Below, one piece after another: positions 1-7,994 of a DNA stretch of 52,947 bases. Position 1 is the stretch's first letter. The number at the start of each line of letters is the position of its first letter. The position numbers and the translations under genes are program-made. The DNA is from Rubrivivax sp. (GTDB lineage: Bacteria; Pseudomonadota; Gammaproteobacteria; Burkholderiales; Burkholderiaceae_C), in assembly GCA_016790425.1 (NCBI GenBank), contig JAEUPF010000104.1, positions 1 to 52,947 on the forward strand. The letters are read 5' to 3'. Under the pieces are notes generated by a model, which did not search any database, had not been told where the DNA came from, and was given only the letters and a program-made list of their open reading frames with translations.

Positions 1-279
1 GTGCGCCGAGACGGGCGCGCCGCGCGCGAGCAGCTCCTCCACGAGCACGAAGCGCGCGAAGGCGTCGCGGCCGCCGCCACCGTACTCGGCCGGCAGCGCG
101 AGGCCGATCCAGCCACGGCGGCCGAGCTCGCGGCTGAAGTCGGCATCGAAGCCCAGCCACGAGCGCGCGCGGCGGTCGGCCGGCATGCCGGCCAGCGCCT
201 CGTCGAGGAAGGCGCGCACCGGCGCGCGCAGCGCCTCGGCCTCGGGCGGCAGCCGCGTCAGCTCGAGCGCGCCGATCAT
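1..279 (-). CDS. acyl-CoA dehydrogenase, N-terminal part (runs off window)
   Basis: The 93 residues visible from ATG at 279 look like the N-terminal helical domain of an acyl-CoA dehydrogenase, an FAD enzyme that introduces an alpha-beta double bond into acyl-CoA. The recognisable stretch is GWIGLALPAEYGGGG (residues 56-70) followed by VLVEELLARGAPV (78-90), the usual 'W-P-x-E-x-G-G' block and first active-site helix. The gene starts 21 bases after the stop of the TRAP binding protein on the same strand and continues beyond base 1, so the FAD-binding and catalytic parts are not seen. It closes a cluster with CoA-transferase/racemase genes, which fits acyl-CoA catabolism. The substrate cannot be told. 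Confidence 0.8.
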   Translation of the reverse strand, partial: MIGALELTRLPPEAEALRAPVRAFLDEALAGMPADRRARSWLGFDADFSRELGRRGWIGLALPAEYGGGGRDAFARFVLVEELLARGAPVSAH

Positions 280-300
280 CGCCGGACGCCAGCGCCGCAA

Positions 301-1335
301 CTACCTCGCCGCCAGGCCGGCCTTGAAGGCGTTCAGCACCTCGGTGCCGCCCTTGCCGCGGCGGTCGAGGTTCTGCGCCCACTCGGTGGCGACTTCCGCC
401 GCGGCGGCCTCCAGCGCGTCCTGGTCGGCCTTGGACAGCGGCGTCAGCTTCACGCCCACCGCCTTGGTCTTGTCGATGTCGCCGGCCTCGTCCTTCTCGA
501 CCTGCCGGCACACGCTGCGGGTCAGCTCCTCGCCCATCGCCATCAGGTCCTTCTGCAGCACCGGCGGCAGCGACTGGAAGCGCTTCTCGCTGATCACCCA
601 GTTGGCGACGAACGAACCGAAGTTCGAACCGATGGTGCCGGTCTTGGAGAGCTTGTCGATCTCGTACGGCGCCAGGCTGTTGAAGGGGAACAGCACGCCG
701 TCGATGGTGCCGCGCGACAGCGACTCGTAGACCTCGGGCGTGGGCATCAGCACCGGCACCGCCTTGAGCTTCTTCAGCAGCAGCTCCTTGGCCGAGCCCG
801 AGGCGCGGATCTTCATGCCCTCGATCTCCTTCAGGCTCGCGAAGGGCTTGCGCGTGATCACCTGGTACGGTGGCAGCACGATCGTGAAGAGCAGGCGCAC
901 GCCGTTGGGCGCGAACTCCTTCTTGTCGAGCAGGCCGCCGGGCTTGGCCAGGTTGAAGTAGGCAAGCGTCGCCTGGCACGAGCCCTGGAACGGCAGCGGC
1001 AGTTCGGAGACCACCGAGGTGGGCATCTTGTCGGACACGAACCCCGGCGCGACGTAGGCGATGTCGATCAGGCCCGATTGCGTGAGCGACAGGAAGTCCT
1101 TGGCCTTGCCCATCTGCTCGGCCGGGTAGTACTCGAACTCCAGGCCCTTGGCCGCCGGGTGGGCCTTCAGCCGCTCCACCATCGGCATCGTGAAGTACTT
1201 CGGCAGGTAGTGGCCGACGGGGAACGAGTCGGCGATCTTGATCTTCGTCTGGGCCTGCGCCGCGCCGGCGCCGCACAGCAGCGCCACCGAAGCGGCCGCG
1301 ACGAAGGAAGCGCGCGAGAGGGGCGTGAGTTTCAT
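301..1335 (-). CDS. dctP: TRAP transporter substrate-binding protein, DctP family
   Basis: Periplasmic solute receptor of a tripartite ATP-independent (TRAP) transporter, 344 residues. The start at 1335 has an AGGAG ribosome site just upstream; longer readings lack one. Residues 1-28 form a signal peptide ending AQA. The family Arg that usually clamps the substrate carboxylate is in GMKIRAS (Arg177), followed by a repeat of family motifs such as TPEVYESLSRGTIDGV. It lies 49 bases after the DctM gene, in the order DctQ-DctM-DctP. Neighbouring CoA-transferases and acyl-CoA dehydrogenase suggest that it binds an organic carboxylate that is then turned into a CoA ester. The ligand is inferred only by context. 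Confidence 0.9.
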   Translation of the reverse strand: MKLTPLSRASFVAAASVALLCGAGAAQAQTKIKIADSFPVGHYLPKYFTMPMVERLKAHPAAKGLEFEYYPAEQMGKAKDFLSLTQSGLIDIAYVAPGFVSDKMPTSVVSELPLPFQGSCQATLAYFNLAKPGGLLDKKEFAPNGVRLLFTIVLPPYQVITRKPFASLKEIEGMKIRASGSAKELLLKKLKAVPVLMPTPEVYESLSRGTIDGVLFPFNSLAPYEIDKLSKTGTIGSNFGSFVANWVISEKRFQSLPPVLQKDLMAMGEELTRSVCRQVEKDEAGDIDKTKAVGVKLTPLSKADQDALEAAAAEVATEWAQNLDRRGKGGTEVLNAFKAGLAAR

Positions 1336-1384
1336 GGGGTCTCCTGGAGCAAGCGCAGTGGGTCGATGGGCTCGGGGGGGTGGC

Positions 1385-2674
1385 TCAGGGCGCCATCTTC
1401 GACGGCAGCCAGAGGATGATCTGCGGAAAAGCCACCAGCACCCCGACGAGCAACAGGTGGCTGAACACATGCGGCCAGACGCCGCCGAAGATCTCGGCGA
1501 GCGGCCGCTTGGCGTAGCGCGCGACGACGAAGACGTTCAGCCCCACCGGCGGCGTCACCAGGCCGACCTCGGCCATCAGGATGACGACGACGCCGAACCA
1601 CACCGGGTCGAAGCCGAGCGCCTTGATCACCGGCAGCACGATCGGCACGGTGAGGATCAGGATCGCCACCTGGTCCATCAGGCAGCCGAGGATCAGGTAG
1701 CCGGATAGGATGAGGGCCAGCACGACCCAGCGCGACACGTCCAGCGAGCCGATCCACGCCACCAGCGCCTGCGTGCTCTGCGTGAGGGTGAAGAAGTAGC
1801 CGAAGACCTTGGCGCAGACGATGATCATGATGATCATGCAGCTGGCGTGCGCCGCGTGCACGAGCGCCTTCGACAAGGCGGCGCGAGTGACCTTGCGCTC
1901 CCACAGCGCGATCAGGAAGGCGCCGAAGGCACCCAGCCCCGAGGCCTCGGTGGGCGTGGCGATGCCCGAGTAGATGACGCCGGTGACGGCCATGAACAGG
2001 AACACCATCGGCCCGACGACGCGCAGCGCCGCCAGCTTCTGGCGCATCGTGTAGGCCTGGCCGCGCGGCGCCGAGCCCGGGTCGATCGTCACCAGCGCCC
2101 ACACGGTGCCCATGATGACGAGCGTCACCAGGATGCCGGGGATCACGCCGCCGATCAGCAGCGCGCTGATGCTCACGTCGGCGATGATCCCGTAGAGCAC
2201 GAGCGCGATCGACGGCGGAATCAGCATCGCCAGCGTGCCCGAGATCGCCACCACGCCGCCGGCAAGCTTCGGTTCATAGCCTTGCTTGAGCATCGCCGGC
2301 ATCGTCGTCGACGACAGCGTGGCCGCCGAGGCGGTGCTCGACCCCGAGATGGCGCCGAACCCCGCGCCGGCGAGCGCGGTGGCCATGCCCAGGCCCCCGG
2401 GCACGCGGCCGACCCAGGTGGCGGCGGCCTTGAACAGGTTGTCGGCGACGCCGCTCATGATGACGAACTCGGCCATCAGGATGAACAGCGGCACCGAGAT
2501 CAGCTCGTACGACGAAGCCGTGGACAGCGGCGCCGTCGACAGCACGCCCTGCACCGCATCGAGGCCGCCGACGAGGTACAGCCCCAGCGCGCCGGTGAAG
2601 GCCAGCGTGAACGCCACCGGCATGCCGATGGCCAGCAGGCCGAACAGCAACGCGACGACGAGCGCTGCGGTCAT
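1385..2674 (-). CDS. dctM: TRAP transporter large permease, DctM family
   Basis: Large membrane subunit (429 residues, about 12 hydrophobic segments) that carries the sodium-driven transport path of a TRAP system. Family features include the N-terminal LLFGLLAIGMPVAFTLAF, the GAGFGAISGSSTASAAT segment and the PPSIALVLYG loop. ATG at 2674 overlaps the DctQ stop as ATGA, so the two membrane subunits are translationally coupled, as is common. Together with DctQ and DctP it forms a complete transporter. Confidence 0.93.
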   Translation of the reverse strand: MTAALVVALLFGLLAIGMPVAFTLAFTGALGLYLVGGLDAVQGVLSTAPLSTASSYELISVPLFILMAEFVIMSGVADNLFKAAATWVGRVPGGLGMATALAGAGFGAISGSSTASAATLSSTTMPAMLKQGYEPKLAGGVVAISGTLAMLIPPSIALVLYGIIADVSISALLIGGVIPGILVTLVIMGTVWALVTIDPGSAPRGQAYTMRQKLAALRVVGPMVFLFMAVTGVIYSGIATPTEASGLGAFGAFLIALWERKVTRAALSKALVHAAHASCMIIMIIVCAKVFGYFFTLTQSTQALVAWIGSLDVSRWVVLALILSGYLILGCLMDQVAILILTVPIVLPVIKALGFDPVWFGVVVILMAEVGLVTPPVGLNVFVVARYAKRPLAEIFGGVWPHVFSHLLLVGVLVAFPQIILWLPSKMAP

Positions 2675-3279
2675 TCGGCCCCCTCGTGCGTGCCGGAGAT
2701 CGGCGGCAGTTCCTTGTACCGCCGCCCCGTCGCCAGCGTGCCGATGTAGCCCGCCGCGTGCAGCGCCAACCGCAGCGTCAGCATGCCGAAGCCGATCGGA
2801 AAGACGATGCTCACGGTCCACGACGGCACCGCCAGGCCGCTGCTCGCCTCGGCGGCGGTGCGCATCTCGGCGAGCGTCTTGCCGGCCGCCAGCCAGGTGG
2901 CATAGGCGAACACCGGCACCGCCAGCACCATCGAGACCGACTCGAAGACATAGCGCGCGGTGCGCCCGACGTAGTTGTGCAGGATGTCCACGGCCACGTG
3001 CGAGTGCGCCTTCAGCGTGTGCGAGACGGCGAGGAAGAACAGCCCCGGCATCAGGTAGTTGTTGATGACCTCGTACGACCAGGCGATCGGCGAGTTGAAC
3101 AGGTAGCGCCGGCCGACATCGGCGACCACCAGGCACATCAGCAGGAACAGCATCGCGCAGCCGATGCTCACCAGCACGCCGTCGATGGCATCGATCCAGC
3201 GCCGCAGGCGGCGGTACGACGACGGCGGCGGCGGCGGCGGGGTGGGCGTCGGGTTCGCGGCCTGCATGGCGTTTTCCAT
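2671..3279 (-). CDS. dctQ: TRAP transporter small permease, DctQ family
   Basis: Small membrane subunit of the TRAP transporter, 202 residues with four predicted transmembrane helices. The segment RRYLFNSPIAWSYEVINNYLMP is typical of DctQ. The N-terminus after Met is a proline-rich stretch (residues 10-20) encoded by GC-rich triplets. ATG at 3279 was taken because it lies just behind the stop of the upstream racemase gene (3290); a second in-frame ATG at 3267 is possible and no strong ribosome site separates them. It overlaps dctM by four bases. Confidence 0.88.
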   Translation of the reverse strand: MENAMQAANPTPTPPPPPPSSYRRLRRWIDAIDGVLVSIGCAMLFLLMCLVVADVGRRYLFNSPIAWSYEVINNYLMPGLFFLAVSHTLKAHSHVAVDILHNYVGRTARYVFESVSMVLAVPVFAYATWLAAGKTLAEMRTAAEASSGLAVPSWTVSIVFPIGFGMLTLRLALHAAGYIGTLATGRRYKELPPISGTHEGAE

Positions 3280-3289
3280 CACCGGCGGT

Positions 3290-4513
3290 TCAACCGGCCT
3301 GAACCAGCACCCCGGCCGGCACGCCCCAGGCGCGCGCCCATTCGAGCGCATCGCCCGCCTGGCCCGGTGGCAACGGCGTGCCCGGCGGCGTGGCGCCGAA
3401 GCGCGGCGCCGGCGCCGGCTGCGCCACGCCGTCGACGGTGACGAAACTGCCGCGCGCGACGTGGTGCGCGTGGCCGGGCGCCTCGCGCAGCGCCAGCACC
3501 GGCGCGAAGCACGCGTCGCTGCCTTCGAGGGCGCGGCTCCACTCGTCGCGCGTACGCCCGGCGAAGACGGCCGCCAGCCGCGCGCGCAGTTCGGGCCAGC
3601 GGCGGCGGTCGTCGAAGGCGGGCAGCCCTTCGACGTCAGCACCGGCCTCGCGCAGGCGCGCCACCAGCACGGCGCGGAACTTCGGCTCGATGGCGGCGAC
3701 CGAGACGTAGCCGCCGCAGGCGCAGCGGTACACGTCGTAGAACGGCGCGCCGGTGTCGAGCAGGTTGGTGCCGCGCGGGCCGTCGTGCAGGCCGGCCGCC
3801 TGCAGCCCGAAGAAGGGTGCCATCAGCGCACCGACGCCGTCGATCATCGCCGCGTCCACGACCTGGCCGCCGCCGCTGCTGCCCCCGTTCGCGCGAGCGT
3901 GCAGCAGCGCCGCCAGCATCCCCATCACCAGCAGCATCGAGCCGCCGGCGTAGTCGCCCAGCAGGTTCAGCGGCGGCGTCGGCGGCTGCCCGGCGCGGCC
4001 GATGGCGTGCAGCGCACCGGTGAGCGCGATGTAGTTGAGGTCGTGGCCGGCCGCCTGGGCGAGCGGGCCTTGCTGGCCGAAGCCGGTGACGCGGCCGTAG
4101 ACGAGCCGCGGGTTGTCGCGCAGGCAGACCTCGGGGCCGAGGCCGAGGCGCTCCATCGTGCCGGGACGGAAGCCCTCGATCAGCGCGTCGGCGCGGCGCA
4201 CGAGCGCGAGCGCGGCGCGCCGGCCCGCTTCGGTCTTCAGGTCCAGCTTCAGCGTGCGCTTGCCGCGCAGCGTGAGGTCGAACCGCGGCGGCCGCTCGAT
4301 CCCGAGGCCGCTCGGCTCGGTTCGGTCCAGGCGGATGACCTCGGCGCCCAGGTCGGCCAGCAGCATGCCGGCCAGCGGACCGGGCCCGATGCCGGCGAAC
4401 TCGACGACGCGCACGCCGGCCAGCGGCCCGGCGCCGCCGTGGCCGCTGCTGTGCTCGCTGCGTTCGGCCGGCGCGCCGGCCCCAGCGCCTTCGCGCAGCG
4501 GCTGCGCACTCAT
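3290..4513 (-). CDS. alpha-methylacyl-CoA racemase-type family III CoA-transferase
   Basis: A 407-residue CaiB/BaiF (family III) protein closest by motif to alpha-methylacyl-CoA racemase (Amacr/MCR), which epimerises the alpha carbon of 2-methylacyl-CoA thioesters. VVEFAGIGPGPLAGMLLADLG (residues 36-56) is the CoA-binding start. The catalytic pair known in the mycobacterial racemase, His in GHDLNYI (His157) and Asp in GDYAGGS (Asp187), is intact. The first 30 residues are a low-complexity extension. ATG at 4513 overlaps the previous gene's stop (ATGA), so it is coupled to the second CoA-transferase. Its presence suggests that a branched-chain (alpha-methyl) acyl-CoA is handled by this cluster. 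Confidence 0.85.
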   Translation of the reverse strand: MSAQPLREGAGAGAPAERSEHSSGHGGAGPLAGVRVVEFAGIGPGPLAGMLLADLGAEVIRLDRTEPSGLGIERPPRFDLTLRGKRTLKLDLKTEAGRRAALALVRRADALIEGFRPGTMERLGLGPEVCLRDNPRLVYGRVTGFGQQGPLAQAAGHDLNYIALTGALHAIGRAGQPPTPPLNLLGDYAGGSMLLVMGMLAALLHARANGGSSGGGQVVDAAMIDGVGALMAPFFGLQAAGLHDGPRGTNLLDTGAPFYDVYRCACGGYVSVAAIEPKFRAVLVARLREAGADVEGLPAFDDRRRWPELRARLAAVFAGRTRDEWSRALEGSDACFAPVLALREAPGHAHHVARGSFVTVDGVAQPAPAPRFGATPPGTPLPPGQAGDALEWARAWGVPAGVLVQAG

Positions 4514-5709
4514 GCCGCCTCCCGCGCCACGCCGGCCGCAAGCAGGCGGGCGATCTCCGCTTCCGCCAGCCCCGCTTCGCGCAGCACTTCGACCGTGTGC
4601 TCGCCGAGGTTCGGTGCCAGGCGCGCCTCGCCGGGCGGATGCACTTGCCAGCGCGGCGCCGGGCGCATCGAGCGGATGGCGCCTTCGGTGGGATGCTGCA
4701 CCGACTGGAAGAAGCCGGTGGCCGTGAGGTGCGGGTCGGTGAGGATGCTCTGCAGGTCGTGCATCGGCATGAACGGCACGTCGGCCGCCTCGAGCAACGG
4801 CGCCCACTCGGCCGTGGTGCGCTGCTCGAAGACGCTGGCGAGCCAGCCGTAGACGTGATCGATGTGGCGCGAGCGCACGCTGAAGGTGGCGAAGCGCGGG
4901 TCCTCGTGCAGCAGCGACTCGCGGCCGATCCCCTTCAGGAAACCCTCCCACTGCTTGTCGTTGTAGACCAGCGCGCAGATGTAGCCGTCCTTCGTGCGGT
5001 ACGGCCGGCGCTCGGGCGAGAGCTGCCGCGGGTAGCCGCCCTCGTCCAGCGGCGGCTCGAAGGTGAGGCCGCCGAGATGGTCGCCCAGCACGAAGGCCAC
5101 CATCGTCTCGAACATCGGGATGTCGACGCGGTCACCGCGGCCGGTGCGCTCGCGAGCGAGCAGGCTGGCGAGGATGGCACCCACCGCGGCCTGCCCGACG
5201 ATGCGGTCGGCCACCGCGGTGGGCACGTAGCGCGGCGCGCCGCCCGAGGCGCGGGCGATCAAGTGCGGCAGCGTCGCGGCGCCCTGGATCAGATCGTCGT
5301 AGGCCGGGCGCGCGGCATACGGGCCGTCCTGGCCGAAGCCGAACAGGCCCGCGTAGACCAGGCGCGGGTTGATCGCGCTGACGACCTCGTAGTCCAGGCC
5401 GAGCCGCGCCATCGCCTGCGGCCGCACGTTGGTCATCAGCACGTCGGCAGCGACGAGCAGGCGCTTGAGCGCCTGCACGCCATCGGGCTGCTTCAGGTCC
5501 AGCACGGCGCTGCGCTTGTTGCGGTTGGCGTTCAGGAAGATCGGGCCCATGCCCTCGTGCCGGGCCGGTCCGATCTGGCGCACCAGGTCGCCGGCCGGCG
5601 CCTCGATCTTGATCACGTCGGCGCCCATGTCGCCCAGCGCCTGCGAGGCGAACGGCCCCATCAGCACCGACGTCATGTCGATGATGCGGATGCCGTGCAG
5701 AGGTCCCAT
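4510..5709 (-). CDS. CaiB/BaiF family III CoA-transferase
   Basis: A 399-residue family III CoA-transferase that probably moves CoA between carboxylic acids, for example activating the imported substrate. N-terminal GPLHGIRIIDMTSVLMGPF and the GDMGADVIKIEAP block are typical; the likely catalytic Asp is in PAYDDLIQG (Asp138). Start 5709 gives the usual family N-terminus. In-frame ATGs at 5727 and 5748 exist, the latter with an AAAGG element, but the extra codons have low GC at third positions unlike the rest of the gene. It heads the minus-strand cluster and is divergent from an MFS gene 158 bases away. Confidence 0.85.
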   Translation of the reverse strand: MGPLHGIRIIDMTSVLMGPFASQALGDMGADVIKIEAPAGDLVRQIGPARHEGMGPIFLNANRNKRSAVLDLKQPDGVQALKRLLVAADVLMTNVRPQAMARLGLDYEVVSAINPRLVYAGLFGFGQDGPYAARPAYDDLIQGAATLPHLIARASGGAPRYVPTAVADRIVGQAAVGAILASLLARERTGRGDRVDIPMFETMVAFVLGDHLGGLTFEPPLDEGGYPRQLSPERRPYRTKDGYICALVYNDKQWEGFLKGIGRESLLHEDPRFATFSVRSRHIDHVYGWLASVFEQRTTAEWAPLLEAADVPFMPMHDLQSILTDPHLTATGFFQSVQHPTEGAIRSMRPAPRWQVHPPGEARLAPNLGEHTVEVLREAGLAEAEIARLLAAGVAREAA

Positions 5710-5867
5710 GCGGACCACACTATTCATGGATGTGGACAAGTCATCCATAGGTAAAAACACCTTTCGACGCCGCGCCGCCGCCGTGTCAGGCTTGGCACCG
5801 GAAAAGACAGCGGGGCGCGCGGGGGCGCCTGCCGGTCCCTGTGTTCACCCGTACGCATACCAACGCC

Positions 5868-7136
5868 ATGCCGAAGCCAAGCGACAGCGCCGCCACCCCG
5901 GGCCGGGCCCTCGCGGTGCTCGCGCTGTGCTTCTTCTTCAACTTCCTCGCGCGCGGGGTCGGCGACACGTTCCTCGTCTTCCTGCTGCCGCTGCAGCAGG
6001 AGTTCGGCTGGCAACGCGCGCAGATGACGAGCATCTACTCGGTGCTGATGCTGGTGGCGGGGCTGGCGTCGCCGGCGGCCGGCTGGGTGTTCGAGCGCCA
6101 CGGCCCGCGCGTGCTGTACGCGGGTGGCATCGGGCTGCTGGCCGCAGGGATGCTGATCGCCAGCCAGGCCGAAGCGCTGTGGCAGCTCTACCTCGGCCTC
6201 GGTGTCCTCGGCGGCCTGGGCAGCGGTGCCGTCGGCATGGTGCCGGCGGCGGCGCTGCTGACATGGTGGTTCCCTTCCCGGCTGTCGACAGCCATCGGCG
6301 TGGCGTATGCGGCGTTCGGCTTCGGCTCGCTGGTGATGGTGCCGCTGTCGCAGGCGCTCATCGATTGGCAGGGCTGGCGCGTCACCTACCTCGCGCTGGG
6401 GGCGGGCCTCGTCGGCGTGGGCGTGCTGGCGCTGGTGCTGCCCTGGCGCGCCATCATGGCGCGCCGCCCGGCGCGTCGCGCGGGCGCAACCGCTGAAGGC
6501 GCCGCCGCCAGCCCGCTGCGCGCGGCGATGGCCCAGCCGCGCTTCTGGCTGCTGGTGCAGGTGATGTTCTTCACCGCGCTCGGCATGTACCTGGTGCTGC
6601 CGCAGTCGGTGGCCTACCTGATCGACATCGGCTTCACGCCGCTGCAGTCGGCCACCGCGGTGGGCACGGCCAGCATGCTGTCGATCGCCGGCGTCTCGGG
6701 TTCGGGCTGGGTCTCCGACCGCTTCTCGCACCGCCGCGCAGCCACGGTGAGCTTCATCGGCACGGCGCTCGGCCTGGGCATGCTGCTGGCGCTGACCTAC
6801 CGCAGCAGCGAATGGCTGCTGACGGGCTACGTGCTGCTGTTCGGCATCTGCCAGGGCGCGCGCGGGCCGGTGGTGGCCAGCCTGAGCGCCAGGCTGTTCG
6901 CGGGCCACGGCCAGTCGACCGTCTACGGCGCGATCTACGCCCTGATGTCCCTGGGAACGGCGCTCGGCGCGCTGCTGTCCGGCGCGCTGCACGACTGGAC
7001 CGGCGGCTACCGCGTCGGGTTCGCCTTCGCGCTGGTGTGCATCGCCCTGGCTGCCGCGCCGTTCTGGCTGTCGCAGGGGCAACTGGTGGTTCCTGCGGCC
7101 TCCCCTTCACTCCTGCGACAAGGCCCGACATCGTGA
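5868..7136 (+). CDS. major facilitator superfamily transporter
   Basis: A 422-residue membrane protein with 12 predicted helices, of the monocarboxylate/oxalate-formate antiporter-like branch of the major facilitator superfamily. Landmarks are GVGDTFLVFLLPLQQEFGW near helix 1, the loop GWVFERHGPRVLY between helices 2 and 3, and SGWVSDRFSHRRAATV in the second half. ATG 5868 begins a normal cytoplasmic N-terminus; a GTG at 5841 would add nine residues. Its stop overlaps the IclR-type regulator start (GTGA). Substrate is unknown; an organic acid is likely from the neighbouring genes. Confidence 0.87.
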   Translation: MPKPSDSAATPGRALAVLALCFFFNFLARGVGDTFLVFLLPLQQEFGWQRAQMTSIYSVLMLVAGLASPAAGWVFERHGPRVLYAGGIGLLAAGMLIASQAEALWQLYLGLGVLGGLGSGAVGMVPAAALLTWWFPSRLSTAIGVAYAAFGFGSLVMVPLSQALIDWQGWRVTYLALGAGLVGVGVLALVLPWRAIMARRPARRAGATAEGAAASPLRAAMAQPRFWLLVQVMFFTALGMYLVLPQSVAYLIDIGFTPLQSATAVGTASMLSIAGVSGSGWVSDRFSHRRAATVSFIGTALGLGMLLALTYRSSEWLLTGYVLLFGICQGARGPVVASLSARLFAGHGQSTVYGAIYALMSLGTALGALLSGALHDWTGGYRVGFAFALVCIALAAAPFWLSQGQLVVPAASPSLLRQGPTS

Positions 7137-7951
7137 ACGTCAAGCAAGCGGCCAACGTCCTCGAACTGCTCGAGTACTTCGCCGAGCATCGCCAGCCGGC
7201 CAGCCTGGCGGAGATCGCGCGGCACTTCGAATGGCCCCGGTCGAGCACGTTCAACCTGCTCGGCACGCTGGCCGCGCGCGGCTTCCTGTACGAGCCGATG
7301 GCGCGCGGCAGCTACTACCCTTCGCCGCTGTGGGGGGGGCTCGTGCGCCAGATCGAAAGCGCCGACCCGGTGCCGCTGCAACTGCACCAGCTGCTGGAAA
7401 CGCTGCAGCGCAAGACCGGCGAGACCGCGGTGCTGGCTGCGGCCAGCGGCGCCCACGCAGTGTTCGTCGACTCGGTGGAGTCGCCGAACGCGGTGCGCTA
7501 CGCGGCCCGGCCCGGCAAGATGGTGCCGCTGCACGTCACCGCCACCGGCCGCGCGCTGCTGTCGCAGATGAGCCCGGCCGACCGCACGAAGGTGCTCAAG
7601 CGCGCCGCCTTCGAGCGCTACACGCCGACAACGCTGATGAGCGTGGCGGCGGTCGAGCGCGAGATCCGGCGCTCGCTGGACCGCGGCTGGTTCGAGGGCA
7701 ACGCCGAGTTCACCGCCGACCTGGGCGGCGTGGCCCTGCCGCTGGCGATGCCGCACCGGCAGTTCGCGGTGCTCGTGGCCGGCCCGATGTTCCGCCTGCG
7801 CGAGCGCTCGGCCGAGCTCGCCGCCACGATGCGCGCCGAGGTCGCGCGCCATCTCGGCGCCACATCCGGCGCCACATCCGGCGCCGGGTCCGGCATCGAG
7901 GCCGCCCGCCGCGGCGCTGCCCGCGGCGGCCAGGCCGCCGCGGCGCGGTAG
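7133..7951 (+). CDS. IclR-family transcriptional regulator
   Basis: A 272-residue regulator with a winged helix-turn-helix (about residues 1-62: LAEIARHFEWPRSSTFNLLGTLAARGF) and an IclR effector domain (about 75-240, with VPLHVTATGRALL and DLGGVALPL). IclR proteins sense small carboxylates or aromatic acids and control nearby catabolic genes. It starts at GTG 7133, overlapping the MFS stop by four bases. The C-terminus carries a small repeat (ATSGATSGAGSG) encoded by a 12-bp duplication near 7854-7884. It may control the MFS gene, the thiamine-diphosphate enzyme or the divergent TRAP/CoA-transferase cluster. Confidence 0.88.
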   Translation: MNVKQAANVLELLEYFAEHRQPASLAEIARHFEWPRSSTFNLLGTLAARGFLYEPMARGSYYPSPLWGGLVRQIESADPVPLQLHQLLETLQRKTGETAVLAAASGAHAVFVDSVESPNAVRYAARPGKMVPLHVTATGRALLSQMSPADRTKVLKRAAFERYTPTTLMSVAAVEREIRRSLDRGWFEGNAEFTADLGGVALPLAMPHRQFAVLVAGPMFRLRERSAELAATMRAEVARHLGATSGATSGAGSGIEAARRGAARGGQAAAAR

Positions 7952-7994
7952 GCTCGCGGCCTGCACAGGGCAGCAAGGACAGGAGGGACCCCAG

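Noticed and set aside
1-1419. Long plus-strand open frame opposite the TRAP binding protein
   Set aside because: It is Arg/His/Leu-rich with no family features and lies antisense to a clear DctP gene; high GC makes such shadow frames common.
5707-5748. CCACA/TGTGG inverted half-sites between the CoA-transferase and MFS genes as an IclR operator
   Set aside because: Only five-base arms with an 11-base spacer, partly inside the possible coding start; too weak to list as a site.
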